A DNA stretch of 64,000 nt from Cloacibacterium rupense (GTDB lineage: Bacteria; Bacteroidota; Bacteroidia; Flavobacteriales; Weeksellaceae), in contig NZ_BMLV01000002.1 in the NCBI RefSeq assembly GCF_014645495.1, positions 363,191-427,190 on the forward strand, given 5' to 3'. Made by a program: the position numbers and the translations under genes. The notes below the pieces were generated by a model, which ran no database searches, was not told where the DNA came from, and saw nothing but the letters and a program-made list of their open reading frames with translations. Of the stretch, positions 1 through 8,145 are shown one piece after another. Position 1 is the stretch's first letter, and every line of letters starts with the position of its first letter.

Positions 1-1
1 G

Positions 2-1741
2 GGTTTAGACCAAAAGTACACTGCTTTAACAAAAGAACTTTTGCCAGAAATTAGAGGTTTAGCTTCTGCTTACGGACTCAATTTTATTCCCGGACGTTGG
101 ATTTCTGGAATTCAATTGACCAAAGGTGGTAGCACTGTGGTGAATGGTTATGAAAGCATCACTGGACAAATCAATACAGAATTTGTAAAATTCAATAAAA
201 ATCCTGAAAACACAATCAATCTTTTTGCAGATTTCAATGGAAGATATGAGACAAATTTCACCTCTACTTCGAAACTATCTGAGCATTGGAGCAATAGCAT
301 TTTGCTTCACGGAAATGTAACGGCTGGTGAAATGGATAGCAATAATGATGGTTTTCTAGACAGGCCAAAAGGCAACCAAATCAATGCGGCTTATTTATTG
401 GATTTCAATGATTTAGAAAACTCAGGCTTCGGCTCGCATTTCGGGATTCAATATTTGCTGGACAAAAGAATTGCTGGGCAAATTGGCTTTGATGACAAAC
501 TTCCACAATCTTCACAAAACAAATATGGCGTAAATATAGACATTAATCGTTTTCAAGTTTGGAATAAGACCGGTTACATTTTCAAAGGAAAACCTTATCA
601 AAGCATTGGCTTGATGAATCAATTGACCTATCACAAACAAAACAGTTTTTTTGGTTACAGAAATTATTTTGGAGAACAGAAAACCTTCTATTCTAATTTA
701 ATTTTCGAAAGCATTATAGGAAATACCAATAATAAATATAAAATTGGAGGAAGTTTATTGTACGATGATTACAACGAAGATTATTTAACTCTAAACTACA
801 AAAGAACAGAAAAAGTTCCTGGTGTTTTTGCAGAATATACTTTAACAGGAACAAAATTTACTTTGGTAGCTGGCTCAAGGCTCGATTTTCATAATTTGGC
901 AGGAACTCAATTTTTACCTAGAATTAATTTCAAATACGATTTTTCTCCGAAAACCATCGTAAGAATTTCTGCTGGTAAAGGCTTCAGAACCGCCAATATT
1001 TTTGCCGAAAGTCAACAGTTTTTTGCTTCGAACAGAACTTTAGAAGTTACTGATAATCAAGGGAAAATCTACGGATTAAAACCAGAAATCGCTTGGAATT
1101 ACGGCATAAGTCTTCAACAAGAATTTAAACTTTTCGGGAAAAAAGCCAGTTGGGTTACAGATTTTTTCAGAACAGATTTCCAAAACCAAGTTTTGGCAGA
1201 TTTAGAAAATCCTCAGAAAATCGTTTTTTATAACTTCAACGGAAAATCTTATGCCAATTCACTACAAACGCAATTAGATTTCAGCCCTGCTAAAAATCTG
1301 GATTTGAGATTGGCTTATAAATATTATGATGTGAAAGCTGATTTTCAAGGTGGAAGAAAACAAGTTCCTTTTATGGCAAAAAACAGAGCATTTTTTAATG
1401 CAGCTTATTCTACAAAAAAAGAAGGAAAGGACAATTTTTGGAGCTTTGATACCACTTTGCAATTTGTAGGAAAACAGAGAATTCCTGACACAAAATCTAA
1501 TCCACAGAATTTACAATTACCAGAATTTTCTGAATCTTATCTGACTCTAAATGCACAAGTTGCATATCAATTCAATAAACATATTCGAGCTTACATTGGT
1601 GGCGAAAATCTGACTGGATTTCAACAAACTAACCCAATTATTGAAGCGCAAAATCCTTTCGGAAATTATTTTGATGGAGGAATGGTATATGCGCCAATAA
1701 TGCCCGCGAATTTATACGTTGGTTTAGATGTGAATTTTTAA
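2..1741 (+). CDS. TonB-dependent outer-membrane receptor, 3' part
   Basis: The reading frame is open from the first bases of the window, so the true start lies upstream; a TTG at 41 is only an internal codon. The visible part begins in the end of the plug domain (residues around IQLTKGGSTVVNGYESITGQ) and continues as a long beta-barrel ending in an aromatic residue (YVGLDVNF), as outer-membrane barrels do. It should import a substrate using TonB energy. Plugs of this wording often sit with copper or heavy-metal proteins in Flavobacteriia, but the substrate cannot be read from this fragment. The family call is firm; substrate unknown. Confidence 0.85.
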   Translation, partial: GLDQKYTALTKELLPEIRGLASAYGLNFIPGRWISGIQLTKGGSTVVNGYESITGQINTEFVKFNKNPENTINLFADFNGRYETNFTSTSKLSEHWSNSILLHGNVTAGEMDSNNDGFLDRPKGNQINAAYLLDFNDLENSGFGSHFGIQYLLDKRIAGQIGFDDKLPQSSQNKYGVNIDINRFQVWNKTGYIFKGKPYQSIGLMNQLTYHKQNSFFGYRNYFGEQKTFYSNLIFESIIGNTNNKYKIGGSLLYDDYNEDYLTLNYKRTEKVPGVFAEYTLTGTKFTLVAGSRLDFHNLAGTQFLPRINFKYDFSPKTIVRISAGKGFRTANIFAESQQFFASNRTLEVTDNQGKIYGLKPEIAWNYGISLQQEFKLFGKKASWVTDFFRTDFQNQVLADLENPQKIVFYNFNGKSYANSLQTQLDFSPAKNLDLRLAYKYYDVKADFQGGRKQVPFMAKNRAFFNAAYSTKKEGKDNFWSFDTTLQFVGKQRIPDTKSNPQNLQLPEFSESYLTLNAQVAYQFNKHIRAYIGGENLTGFQQTNPIIEAQNPFGNYFDGGMVYAPIMPANLYVGLDVNF

Positions 1742-1792
1742 ACGCCTTTTTCTGTAAAAGAAAAATGAGTATCTTAGTAGAAACTAATTTTT

Positions 1793-2416
1793 ATGAAAAA
1801 GTTGCTTATTACCATTCTAGCAATTGGCTGTATTTACTTAATTTACAAGCAATTTAATGTTCAAAGTCTGAACAAAGAGAATTCAGAAAATATGCCTAGC
1901 AAAAGCCCTAATGAAAAGATTAAAAACAACACAAAAATGCCAACAAAAGAAGATTTTGACAAAATTTTAGAAGAAAAAGGGCTGTCTGCTTGTTATTCTT
2001 TTGATGCTTTAGAACAGGAAAATCAATCGAAAATAGCATCTAAAAAAGATATTTTATCAGCATTTGAAGAAGGTGTAGATGCGCTTTTCATCAAAAATGA
2101 ACAAAATAAGAATGCTGATAATTTGGTCTCTGGAATCTTAGAAAGTCCATCTGATTTTGGATTGCCAAACAACCCAAGTGTAGAAGACATTAAGAAAACA
2201 ATTGCAAAAGGCTTAAAAGAAGATAAAAATCTAACAATTACTCTTTTACCAGAAAAAACAGCAGAAAACAGTGGAATTTTTCCTCCTGAAGAAGGAGAAA
2301 GCGTAAATGATTTTTGGATTTGGTACGTTAAAGCGCCCAATTATTTCCCGGGTCCGATTTGGATTTTGGTAAAAAGAGATGGCACAATGCCTGCTTATCA
2401 CTACGGAAAAATGTAA
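1793..2416 (+). CDS. Hypothetical membrane-anchored protein
   Basis: 207 residues starting at an ATG. The first 20 residues form one hydrophobic segment (KKLLITILAIGCIYLIY) with no clear cleavage site, so it is probably an N-terminally anchored periplasmic protein. A Lys/Asn-rich linker follows (about 25-55), then a mixed alpha/beta region with a single Cys (SACYSF) and a C-terminal part rich in Trp and Pro (FWIWYVKAPNYFPGPIWILVK). I do not recognise the family. It lies 51 bases after the TonB receptor on the same strand and may be co-transcribed, but nothing in it shows a function. Confidence 0.7.
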   Translation: MKKLLITILAIGCIYLIYKQFNVQSLNKENSENMPSKSPNEKIKNNTKMPTKEDFDKILEEKGLSACYSFDALEQENQSKIASKKDILSAFEEGVDALFIKNEQNKNADNLVSGILESPSDFGLPNNPSVEDIKKTIAKGLKEDKNLTITLLPEKTAENSGIFPPEEGESVNDFWIWYVKAPNYFPGPIWILVKRDGTMPAYHYGKM

Positions 2417-2471
2417 AGCACTTGATTTTTTTTAATAAATATTTAAAAACCAACCATCAAAACCTTAAGAA

Positions 2472-2912
2472 ATGAAAAAAACAATCTCTCTTTTATTGCT
2501 TTTTATTTCAGTGCTATTTTATTCACAAGTTATAGAAAAAAATTATACATTCAGGACAAAAGAAGAAGTAAAATCTTTTTCAGAAGATGTAATGAATTCA
2601 TTTTCTAAAAAAGATTTCAAAAATGCTTATGCAATTCTTAGGATGAAATGGATTTTGCCAGAAAATGAACTAGACCAATTGGAAGGACTTACCATGAAAC
2701 AAATGAATATGGTAACTTCAAGATACGGTGAGATTGTTGGATATGAATTTTATAAAGATTTAGCAATAAATGAAACCTTACTCCGTAAAATTTACATTTT
2801 AAAATTTGAAAATAGCCCCATAATATTCTCATTTACCTATTATAATAGTGGTAAAGGTTGGATACTTAATGGCTTCAAATACAGCGATGAAGCAGATATA
2901 CTACAATTTTAA
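2472..2912 (+). CDS. Hypothetical secreted protein, DUF3887/DUF4019-like size
   Basis: 146 residues with a clear signal peptide (MKKTISLLLLFISVLFYSQ, cleavage after about residue 19). The mature part begins with a helix (EEVKSFSEDVMNSFSKKDFKNAYAIL) and continues as beta-rich sequence. This resembles small NTF2-like secreted domains such as DUF3887 or DUF4019, but the match is by shape only. The gene follows the previous ORF by 55 bases and converges on msrB with a 14-base gap. Function unknown. Confidence 0.65.
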   Translation: MKKTISLLLLFISVLFYSQVIEKNYTFRTKEEVKSFSEDVMNSFSKKDFKNAYAILRMKWILPENELDQLEGLTMKQMNMVTSRYGEIVGYEFYKDLAINETLLRKIYILKFENSPIIFSFTYYNSGKGWILNGFKYSDEADILQF

Positions 2913-2926
2913 AAATCTCAAAGTTT

Positions 2927-3439
2927 TTACTTTTTATCCCTCTCAAAATCTAGACTCACAGAATTCATACAATAGCGCATTCCGGTGGGTTCTGGCCCGT
3001 CATTGAAAACGTGACCAAGATGAGAATCACAGCGCTTGCACAAAACTTCAATTCGTTCCATACCGTGTGAAGAATCTCTTTTGTAAGAAACTCCTTCTTT
3101 GTCTGCTTCAAAAAAACTTGGCCAACCGCAAGTAGAAGCAAATTTAGATGAACTTCTAAACAGATGATTGCCACAAACGGCACAATAATACTCGCCAATT
3201 TCATCAAAATCATTGTATTTGCCAGTAAAAGGTCTTTCTGTATCTGCTTCTCTGGCTACGTAATACAAATCTGTAGGCAAGATTTTTTTCCATTCAGAAT
3301 TAGAAACACTTAGTTTGGTTTTATCTGTTCTAGAATAGTATGGATTGTTTTTTGTAGTGTTTTCCATAGATTTTGGTTTTTGAACTTGAGAACAAAATTG
3401 CAAGGATATTAAACTCAAAAATAAAATAAGATTTTTCAT
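2927..3439 (-). CDS. msrB: Peptide-methionine (R)-S-oxide reductase, lipoprotein form
   Basis: Reduces methionine-R-sulfoxide in damaged proteins. The MsrB fold is clear: two zinc-binding CxxC pairs (YYCAVCGNH and LCKRCDSH), the CGWPSF motif, HVFNDGP, and the catalytic Cys157 in GMRYCMNSVSLDF. The N-terminus is a lipoprotein-type signal (MKNLILFLSLISLQFCSQ) with a lipobox-like Cys at about residue 16, so the enzyme should act in the periplasm or at a membrane rather than in the cytoplasm. No MsrA is adjacent. Length 170 equals a standard MsrB plus leader. Single gene, convergent with the upstream ORF. Confidence 0.93.
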   Translation of the reverse strand: MKNLILFLSLISLQFCSQVQKPKSMENTTKNNPYYSRTDKTKLSVSNSEWKKILPTDLYYVAREADTERPFTGKYNDFDEIGEYYCAVCGNHLFRSSSKFASTCGWPSFFEADKEGVSYKRDSSHGMERIEVLCKRCDSHLGHVFNDGPEPTGMRYCMNSVSLDFERDKK

Positions 3440-3532
3440 TAAAATATATTCAATTTTCTTTGTAAAAATAGAAATAAAACTAAAGATGCAATTTGTATCT
3501 TTATAAAAATTTTCAATTCTAATTATTGAAAA

Positions 3533-4777
3533 ATGAATGATGAACTAAAAAAGAAACAACTCCGAAACCACAAATTACTGGCTACAGGGCTTTTTGTCTT
3601 GATGGCGGTTATCTTTATAGCCACCACCATTTTAGAAAAAAGAAATCCTGCGCATTGGTTGGGCTACATCAGAGCTTTTTCTGAAGCGGCGATGGTAGGC
3701 GCTTTGGCAGATTGGTTTGCCGTTACCGCGCTTTTTCATCATCCATTGGGATTAAAAATTCCGCATACTAATTTAATTGAGAAATCTAAAGAAAAAATTG
3801 GGGATAATCTCGGTAGTTTTGTAGTTTCTAATTTTCTTTCTCCACAAAACATTAGACCTTATATTCAAAAACTTAAAGTTTCAAATTTTCTGGGAGATTG
3901 GCTCGAAAAAGAGAAAAATGCTGAAGCTTTGGTCGATAATTTATCTGAAATTATTTTAGATATCGTCAAAAAATTAGAAAATGATGCGGTAGTAAAATTC
4001 ATTGGAAACAAAGCCAAAGAAATGTCTAATGATTTGAAAATCAATGAAATTTTAGGAAACGGAATTGAATACATTTTACAGAAAAACGACCATCAAAAAT
4101 TGATTACCCATCTTTCTTCTCAGATAAAAAACTATGTTTTAGAAAACCACAAAATGGTAAGTGACCGAGTTAAAAAAGAAAGTTACCGGTTGATTCCGAG
4201 TTTTGTAGATGAAAAAATTGCCGAAAAAATTACTTCTGGACTTTCTAGTTATTTCGAAGAAGTAGAAAATGACCCCAATCATTCTCTGAGAAAAGAAATC
4301 ACTTTGAAAATTCTAGATTTTTCTAAAGATTTAAAAGAAAATCCTAAGTATGAAGCTGAATTTAATGCCCTAAAAGATGATTTTTTACAACCCGAAAAAG
4401 TGCAACAATACGCGCAAGATATTTGGAATTCTTTGAAAAAAACTTTGATAGAAGAGCTTTCATTAGAAGAATCTTCATTAAAAAATTATGTGAGAAAAAA
4501 CTTGGCAGAATTCTCCGAAAATCTAAGCACAGACGAGAAACTTCAGCACAAAATAGACCATTGGATAAGAGTTACAGCCTACAAATATATTCTGAGAAAC
4601 ACCAATAAATTTGGGGAACTAATCTCTGAAACGGTAGGCAACTGGCAAGGAAAAGAACTGAGCCAAAAACTAGAATTGGAAGTGGGCAAAGACCTGCAAT
4701 ACATTAGAATAAACGGAACTTTGGTCGGTGGTTTAGTGGGATTGTTGATTTATATCTTAGGACATTTTTTCTTGTAA
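3533..4777 (+). CDS. DUF445 family membrane protein
   Basis: 414 residues. Two hydrophobic segments near the N-terminus (LLATGLFVLMAVIFIATTI and the AEAAMVGALADWFAVTALF region) carry the DUF445 signature GALADWFAVTALFHHPLGLKIPHT. A long charged helical middle follows, and a single C-terminal membrane helix (GTLVGGLVGLLIYILGHFFL). This is the YjiN/DUF445 layout. The role of the family is not established; it is usually a single inner-membrane gene in Bacteroidota. The start ATG is preceded by an A-rich spacer and transcribed away from msrB. Confidence 0.85.
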   Translation: MNDELKKKQLRNHKLLATGLFVLMAVIFIATTILEKRNPAHWLGYIRAFSEAAMVGALADWFAVTALFHHPLGLKIPHTNLIEKSKEKIGDNLGSFVVSNFLSPQNIRPYIQKLKVSNFLGDWLEKEKNAEALVDNLSEIILDIVKKLENDAVVKFIGNKAKEMSNDLKINEILGNGIEYILQKNDHQKLITHLSSQIKNYVLENHKMVSDRVKKESYRLIPSFVDEKIAEKITSGLSSYFEEVENDPNHSLRKEITLKILDFSKDLKENPKYEAEFNALKDDFLQPEKVQQYAQDIWNSLKKTLIEELSLEESSLKNYVRKNLAEFSENLSTDEKLQHKIDHWIRVTAYKYILRNTNKFGELISETVGNWQGKELSQKLELEVGKDLQYIRINGTLVGGLVGLLIYILGHFFL

Positions 4778-4805
4778 TTTTATAAAACCTATAAAAGCCA
4801 AAACC

Positions 4806-5381
4806 ATGAAACACTTTCTAAAAATTTGTTTTTTAATTCTTTTTCAAATTTTTTTTGGTCAAAAATCCAAAGTTGATCTTAAAATTGATCAAAAAATAGA
4901 TTCCCTAAAGGAAAACAGAGTAGAAAATTTGGTTGTATTTTCTCAAAATTGTGTTGGTTGTTTCCCAAAAATAATGTTAAAAGATAAATGTAATTCTAAT
5001 GAAACTCAATATTTATTTTGGAAAAAAGACTTGGTTTCTTATCAACAAAAATTCGATGAATGTATTGATTATAAAGCTATTAAATTAGAAAACTCTAAAT
5101 TAGTTGATCTCATTACAACTAATTACAAACAAATAAAATCAGAAGAAATAAGACCTATAGAATACAAAAAAGGAAAACATACAATTCGCCAAGTTGTAGA
5201 TCATTATAGCTATAATATTTTAAAATTCATTTATAAAGATGATTCTTTTCAAAAACAAATAATTGATTACCAATTAGAAACAAAAATGATTGATAATAAA
5301 ACACCAAACCAGAATTATCTTTACAACCAAAAAACCATTCTAAAAAAAGTTTTGGATTTGGTGAAAAAGGAAACCTATTAA
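4806..5381 (+). CDS. Hypothetical secreted protein
   Basis: 191 residues beginning with a signal peptide (MKHFLKICFLILFQIFFGQ). The mature chain is Lys-rich and contains a cysteine group (NCVGCFPK, DKCNSN, FDECID) that could form disulfides in the periplasm. No domain is recognised. It starts 28 bases after the DUF445 gene on the same strand and may be its downstream partner. Function unknown. Confidence 0.65.
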   Translation: MKHFLKICFLILFQIFFGQKSKVDLKIDQKIDSLKENRVENLVVFSQNCVGCFPKIMLKDKCNSNETQYLFWKKDLVSYQQKFDECIDYKAIKLENSKLVDLITTNYKQIKSEEIRPIEYKKGKHTIRQVVDHYSYNILKFIYKDDSFQKQIIDYQLETKMIDNKTPNQNYLYNQKTILKKVLDLVKKETY

Positions 5382-5418
5382 TTTATAGTATTGCGCATTG
5401 GATTTAGAAATGAAAAAA

Positions 5419-5907
5419 TTAAATATTTTTAATTTTTAAATTCTTCAAGAATAATTTTTCAAATTTTTTTTTCTTTAAATACAAATCTACATTTGCGAAA
5501 ATTGAAAAAAACAATGTGAAAAAGAAAACCAAAATCATGGGATTAATTTCGCCGCTATTATTAAATGTAGAAAAAACTACAAATAATGCTAACAAAGCAA
5601 TTATTAAAAAGATAATTGACATTAATTTAATCCAATAATATCCAAATTTAATGGGCTTAATTTCATAATCGACTTCTGTCTTATCTTCAAATTTTTTAAA
5701 ATCTCCACGAATTATATAAGGCATAGATTTTATATTTGAATTTTTACTAATAGCAAATTCATTCTTTGAAACAAATCCATAAAAAGGTTTTTCAGAAAAA
5801 TTAATAGTGAAAAAAATCAATAAATTTCCTTTGTAAGAAGGAGTTCCTTCAACGGTAAGTTCATTTAATGTTTTATGAAATTCTTCAAAATTTAATTCAG
5901 AAATCAT
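5419..5907 (-). CDS. Hypothetical protein with two membrane helices
   Basis: 162 residues. The N-terminal half is soluble and beta-rich. The second half holds two adjacent hydrophobic helices (about 92-114, WIKLMSIIFLIIALLALFVV, and about 122-142, NPMILVFFFTLFFSIFANV) and a Lys-rich C-terminal tail. The pattern resembles small two-TM proteins with a YcxB-like cytosolic domain, but I cannot assign a family. It stands alone, convergent with the secreted protein upstream and with a repeat-bearing gap before pyrD. Confidence 0.6.
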   Translation of the reverse strand: MISELNFEEFHKTLNELTVEGTPSYKGNLLIFFTINFSEKPFYGFVSKNEFAISKNSNIKSMPYIIRGDFKKFEDKTEVDYEIKPIKFGYYWIKLMSIIFLIIALLALFVVFSTFNNSGEINPMILVFFFTLFFSIFANVDLYLKKKKFEKLFLKNLKIKNI

Positions 5908-5936
5908 TTTTATGGTTTTTTCAAATTTAAGAAAAA

Positions 5937-5974
5937 GATTGCTTAACGTCTCTGCATTCCGTTAGCAATGACGG
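5937..5974. repeat. Short dispersed-type palindrome between genes
   Basis: ATTGCTTAACG at 5938-5948 is complementary to CGTTAGCAAT at 5960-5969 apart from one bulged T. The outline GATTGCTT...GCAATGACGG matches a class of small dispersed palindromes known between genes in many bacteria. Only one copy is seen in this window. Confidence 0.5.
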
Positions 5975-5983
5975 TGTACAAAA

Positions 5984-6025
5984 ATCTTTGGACTTCTGAC
6001 TTCAAACTTTTGAATCTAAAATCTT
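5984..6025. repeat. Seven-base-period degenerate repeat overlapping the end of pyrD
   Basis: Six heptads in a row read ATCTTTG, GACTTCT, GACTTCA, AACTTTT, GAATCTA and AAATCTT. They cross the pyrD stop codon at 6002-6004, so the last codons of pyrD lie inside the repeat. On the other strand the units read AGAAGTC and TGAAGTC, close to the heptads at 51381-51457. Confidence 0.45.
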
Positions 6026-7027
6026 CTGATTAATTTGGTTAATCAAATCTGGACCTTCATAAATAAAACCGGTGTAAATTTGAATTAAACTTGCACCAGC
6101 ATTCAGTTTTTCTAAAGCATCTTCTGCAGAGTGAATTCCGCCAACACCGATGATTGGGAAAGCTTTTCCGCTTTTTTCAGAAACATACTTAATCATTGCT
6201 GTACTGCGTTCTCTGATGGGTTTTCCGCTCAATCCGCCATTTCCTATTTTTTCTAAAATTTCTGGCGAAGTTTTTAATCCTTCTCTGTTCACTGAAGTAT
6301 TAGAAAATATTACGCCATCTATTTTGGTTTCGGCTACCAATTCTATAATTTCGTCTAGTTGGCCATGATTGAGGTCTGGAGCAATTTTCAATAAAATTGG
6401 TTTTTGCTTTTCCTTAGTATTATTGATTTTTTGAACTTCAGTAATCAGTTCTTTCAGGTAATCTACATCTTCTAATTTGGCGTGACTGCTCACGTTTGGG
6501 CAACTTACATTCAATGCAAAATAGTCTACATAATTGTGCAGTCCTTCAAAACATTTTAGATAATCTTCGGTGTAATTTTCTGGCAAAGTGTCTGTATTTT
6601 TACCAATGTTACCTCCTATGATTACTTTTCCTTTGTTTTGCTTAAGTTTCTGAATAGCAGCTTCTAAACCCTCATTATTAAATCCCATTCTATTGATAAT
6701 TGCGCTGTCATCTATCAATCTGAACAATCTTTTTTTAGGATTACCTGCTTGAGCTCTTGGGGTAACGGTTCCTATTTCTACAAAACCGAAACCTAAATCT
6801 GCCATTTCATTAAAAAAAGAAGCATTTTTATCAAAACCTGCTGCTAAACCTACTGGATTTTTGAATTTCAAACCAAAAACTTCTCTTTCTAAACGCGGGT
6901 CTTGTATCGGTTTTTTGAAAAATAGTTTAAATAAAAACGGGAAATTTTTCAACATCCAAACTGTAAAATGATGCACTTTTTCAGGATCAAATTGGAAGAA
7001 AATAGGACGAATAATAGACTTGTACAT
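6002..7027 (-). CDS. pyrD: Dihydroorotate dehydrogenase (quinone), class 2
   Basis: Oxidises dihydroorotate to orotate in pyrimidine synthesis, passing electrons to membrane quinone through FMN. The 341-residue length and N-terminal membrane-associating helices ([24 protein letters not shown]) are those of class 2. Core motifs are present: [28 protein letters not shown], the NVSCPN active-site loop, [15 protein letters not shown] and the FMN phosphate-binding GVGGI and [13 protein letters not shown] good Bacteroidota promoter lies just upstream. The 3' end runs into a heptad repeat, which may have altered the extreme C-terminus. Confidence 0.97.
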   Translation of the reverse strand: MYKSIIRPIFFQFDPEKVHHFTVWMLKNFPFLFKLFFKKPIQDPRLEREVFGLKFKNPVGLAAGFDKNASFFNEMADLGFGFVEIGTVTPRAQAGNPKKRLFRLIDDSAIINRMGFNNEGLEAAIQKLKQNKGKVIIGGNIGKNTDTLPENYTEDYLKCFEGLHNYVDYFALNVSCPNVSSHAKLEDVDYLKELITEVQKINNTKEKQKPILLKIAPDLNHGQLDEIIELVAETKIDGVIFSNTSVNREGLKTSPEILEKIGNGGLSGKPIRERSTAMIKYVSEKSGKAFPIIGVGGIHSAEDALEKLNAGASLIQIYTGFIYEGPDLINQINQKILDSKV

Positions 7028-7045
7028 AAAATAGTTTTAGCGCTG

Positions 7046-7075
7046 CAAAGTTACAAAATTATCATCAGAGACAAA
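7046..7075 (-). promoter_or_regulatory. Bacteroidota-type promoter for pyrD
   Basis: On the minus strand a -7 box TAACTTTG (7053-7046) is preceded by 18 bases and a -33 TTTG (7075-7072). This fits the TTG-N(17-20)-TAnnTTTG pattern. The leader to the ATG at 7027 would be only about 12-15 bases. Confidence 0.7.
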
Positions 7076-7176
7076 CCCAACAATTTAATTCTAAAAAAAT
7101 CTTAAAATTTGTTAAAATATGTTAAAATATGGCATAGATTTTTCATTTCTTCTATTACCAAATCACATTAATTATT

Positions 7177-8070
7177 ATGAAAAATTTTTCTTCATTTTGT
7201 TTCCTATTTGGAAGCATTTTTTTATTAAGTCAATACATCAATCCAAAGATTAAATTGGAACAAAAATGGGATTCTGCAAAAGTTTTTAAAGGCCAAATTG
7301 CAGGCGCATCTATTACTATGCGGCTAGAATACTTACAATATTCTGGCTGGCACGACAAGATATTTTCTGTAAAAGGATGGTATTATTATGACCGAATTAA
7401 GAAAAAAATTCCTTTGATGGGTTTTTATAACGGCGAGCTCATGCTCTACAATTTTAAAAAAGAAGAAGATTATAAAAAAATTATGACCGCAGACACTTTT
7501 TGTTGGATGCAGCCTTGCCCAGAATATTCTAATTATAATGAATTCATCAAAATCACACAAGATTCTTTAAAAATTCAAAAAGGATTTTTGACTAAAAATC
7601 ACAAAAAATATCCTATTAAATTATTCACAGATGACTTAGACATCTCCCCAAGAAATGAAATACTCTATCTTCCTAATGGAAAAAAATACAACCTAAGAGA
7701 ATTACTAGATGAATATGGCGGTAATAAGATTGTATCTACCTACATTGGCGAAAAAGAAAATAGAATTATGCTCTATTATGAAAGAGATTCTAATTTTAAC
7801 CATCAGGGATATTGCGGAGCAGATGTACCAGAAACAGGTTATAGATTGCTCACTTTTAACAAAAATTGGGTGGTCAAAAAATTCCAAGTTTACTCTACTA
7901 ATAGCTGTCTTATAAAAACATTTCTCAACAAAGAATACAAAACAAAGTATGATTACATTAAAGCTTACTACGTTACATATCTTGACAATAGTTTAAACTT
8001 AATTATTGTCAACTTAAAAAACTCTACTTTTGGTAGTTCTCTTGTAAAGAAAAATGTTGATTCATTTTAA
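7177..8070 (+). CDS. Hypothetical secreted protein
   Basis: 297 residues with a hydrophobic N-terminal signal (KNFSSFCFLFGSIFLLSQY). The mature chain is rich in Tyr and Lys and looks beta-rich (GQIAGASITMRLEYLQYSGWHD, VKGWYYYDRIKKKIPLMGFYNGELMLY). It holds several Cys in pairs (CWMQPC, YCGADVPETGY). No known domain is recognised. It is a single gene on the plus strand between pyrD and glyS, with a short direct repeat TGTTAAAATA upstream (about 7113-7134). Function unknown. Confidence 0.65.
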   Translation: MKNFSSFCFLFGSIFLLSQYINPKIKLEQKWDSAKVFKGQIAGASITMRLEYLQYSGWHDKIFSVKGWYYYDRIKKKIPLMGFYNGELMLYNFKKEEDYKKIMTADTFCWMQPCPEYSNYNEFIKITQDSLKIQKGFLTKNHKKYPIKLFTDDLDISPRNEILYLPNGKKYNLRELLDEYGGNKIVSTYIGEKENRIMLYYERDSNFNHQGYCGADVPETGYRLLTFNKNWVVKKFQVYSTNSCLIKTFLNKEYKTKYDYIKAYYVTYLDNSLNLIIVNLKNSTFGSSLVKKNVDSF

Positions 8071-8118
8071 ATTGGGGCTTTCTTTGGTAAGATAATTAGA
8101 AAAATCATTCTTTTTCAC

Positions 8119-8126
8119 TATTTTTG
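8119..8126 (+). promoter_or_regulatory. -7 box for glyS
   Basis: TATTTTTG lies 19 bases before the glyS ATG and matches TAnnTTTG. A matching -33 TTG at ideal spacing is not evident. Confidence 0.55.
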
Positions 8127-8145
8127 CACATTAAATCAAGAATTT

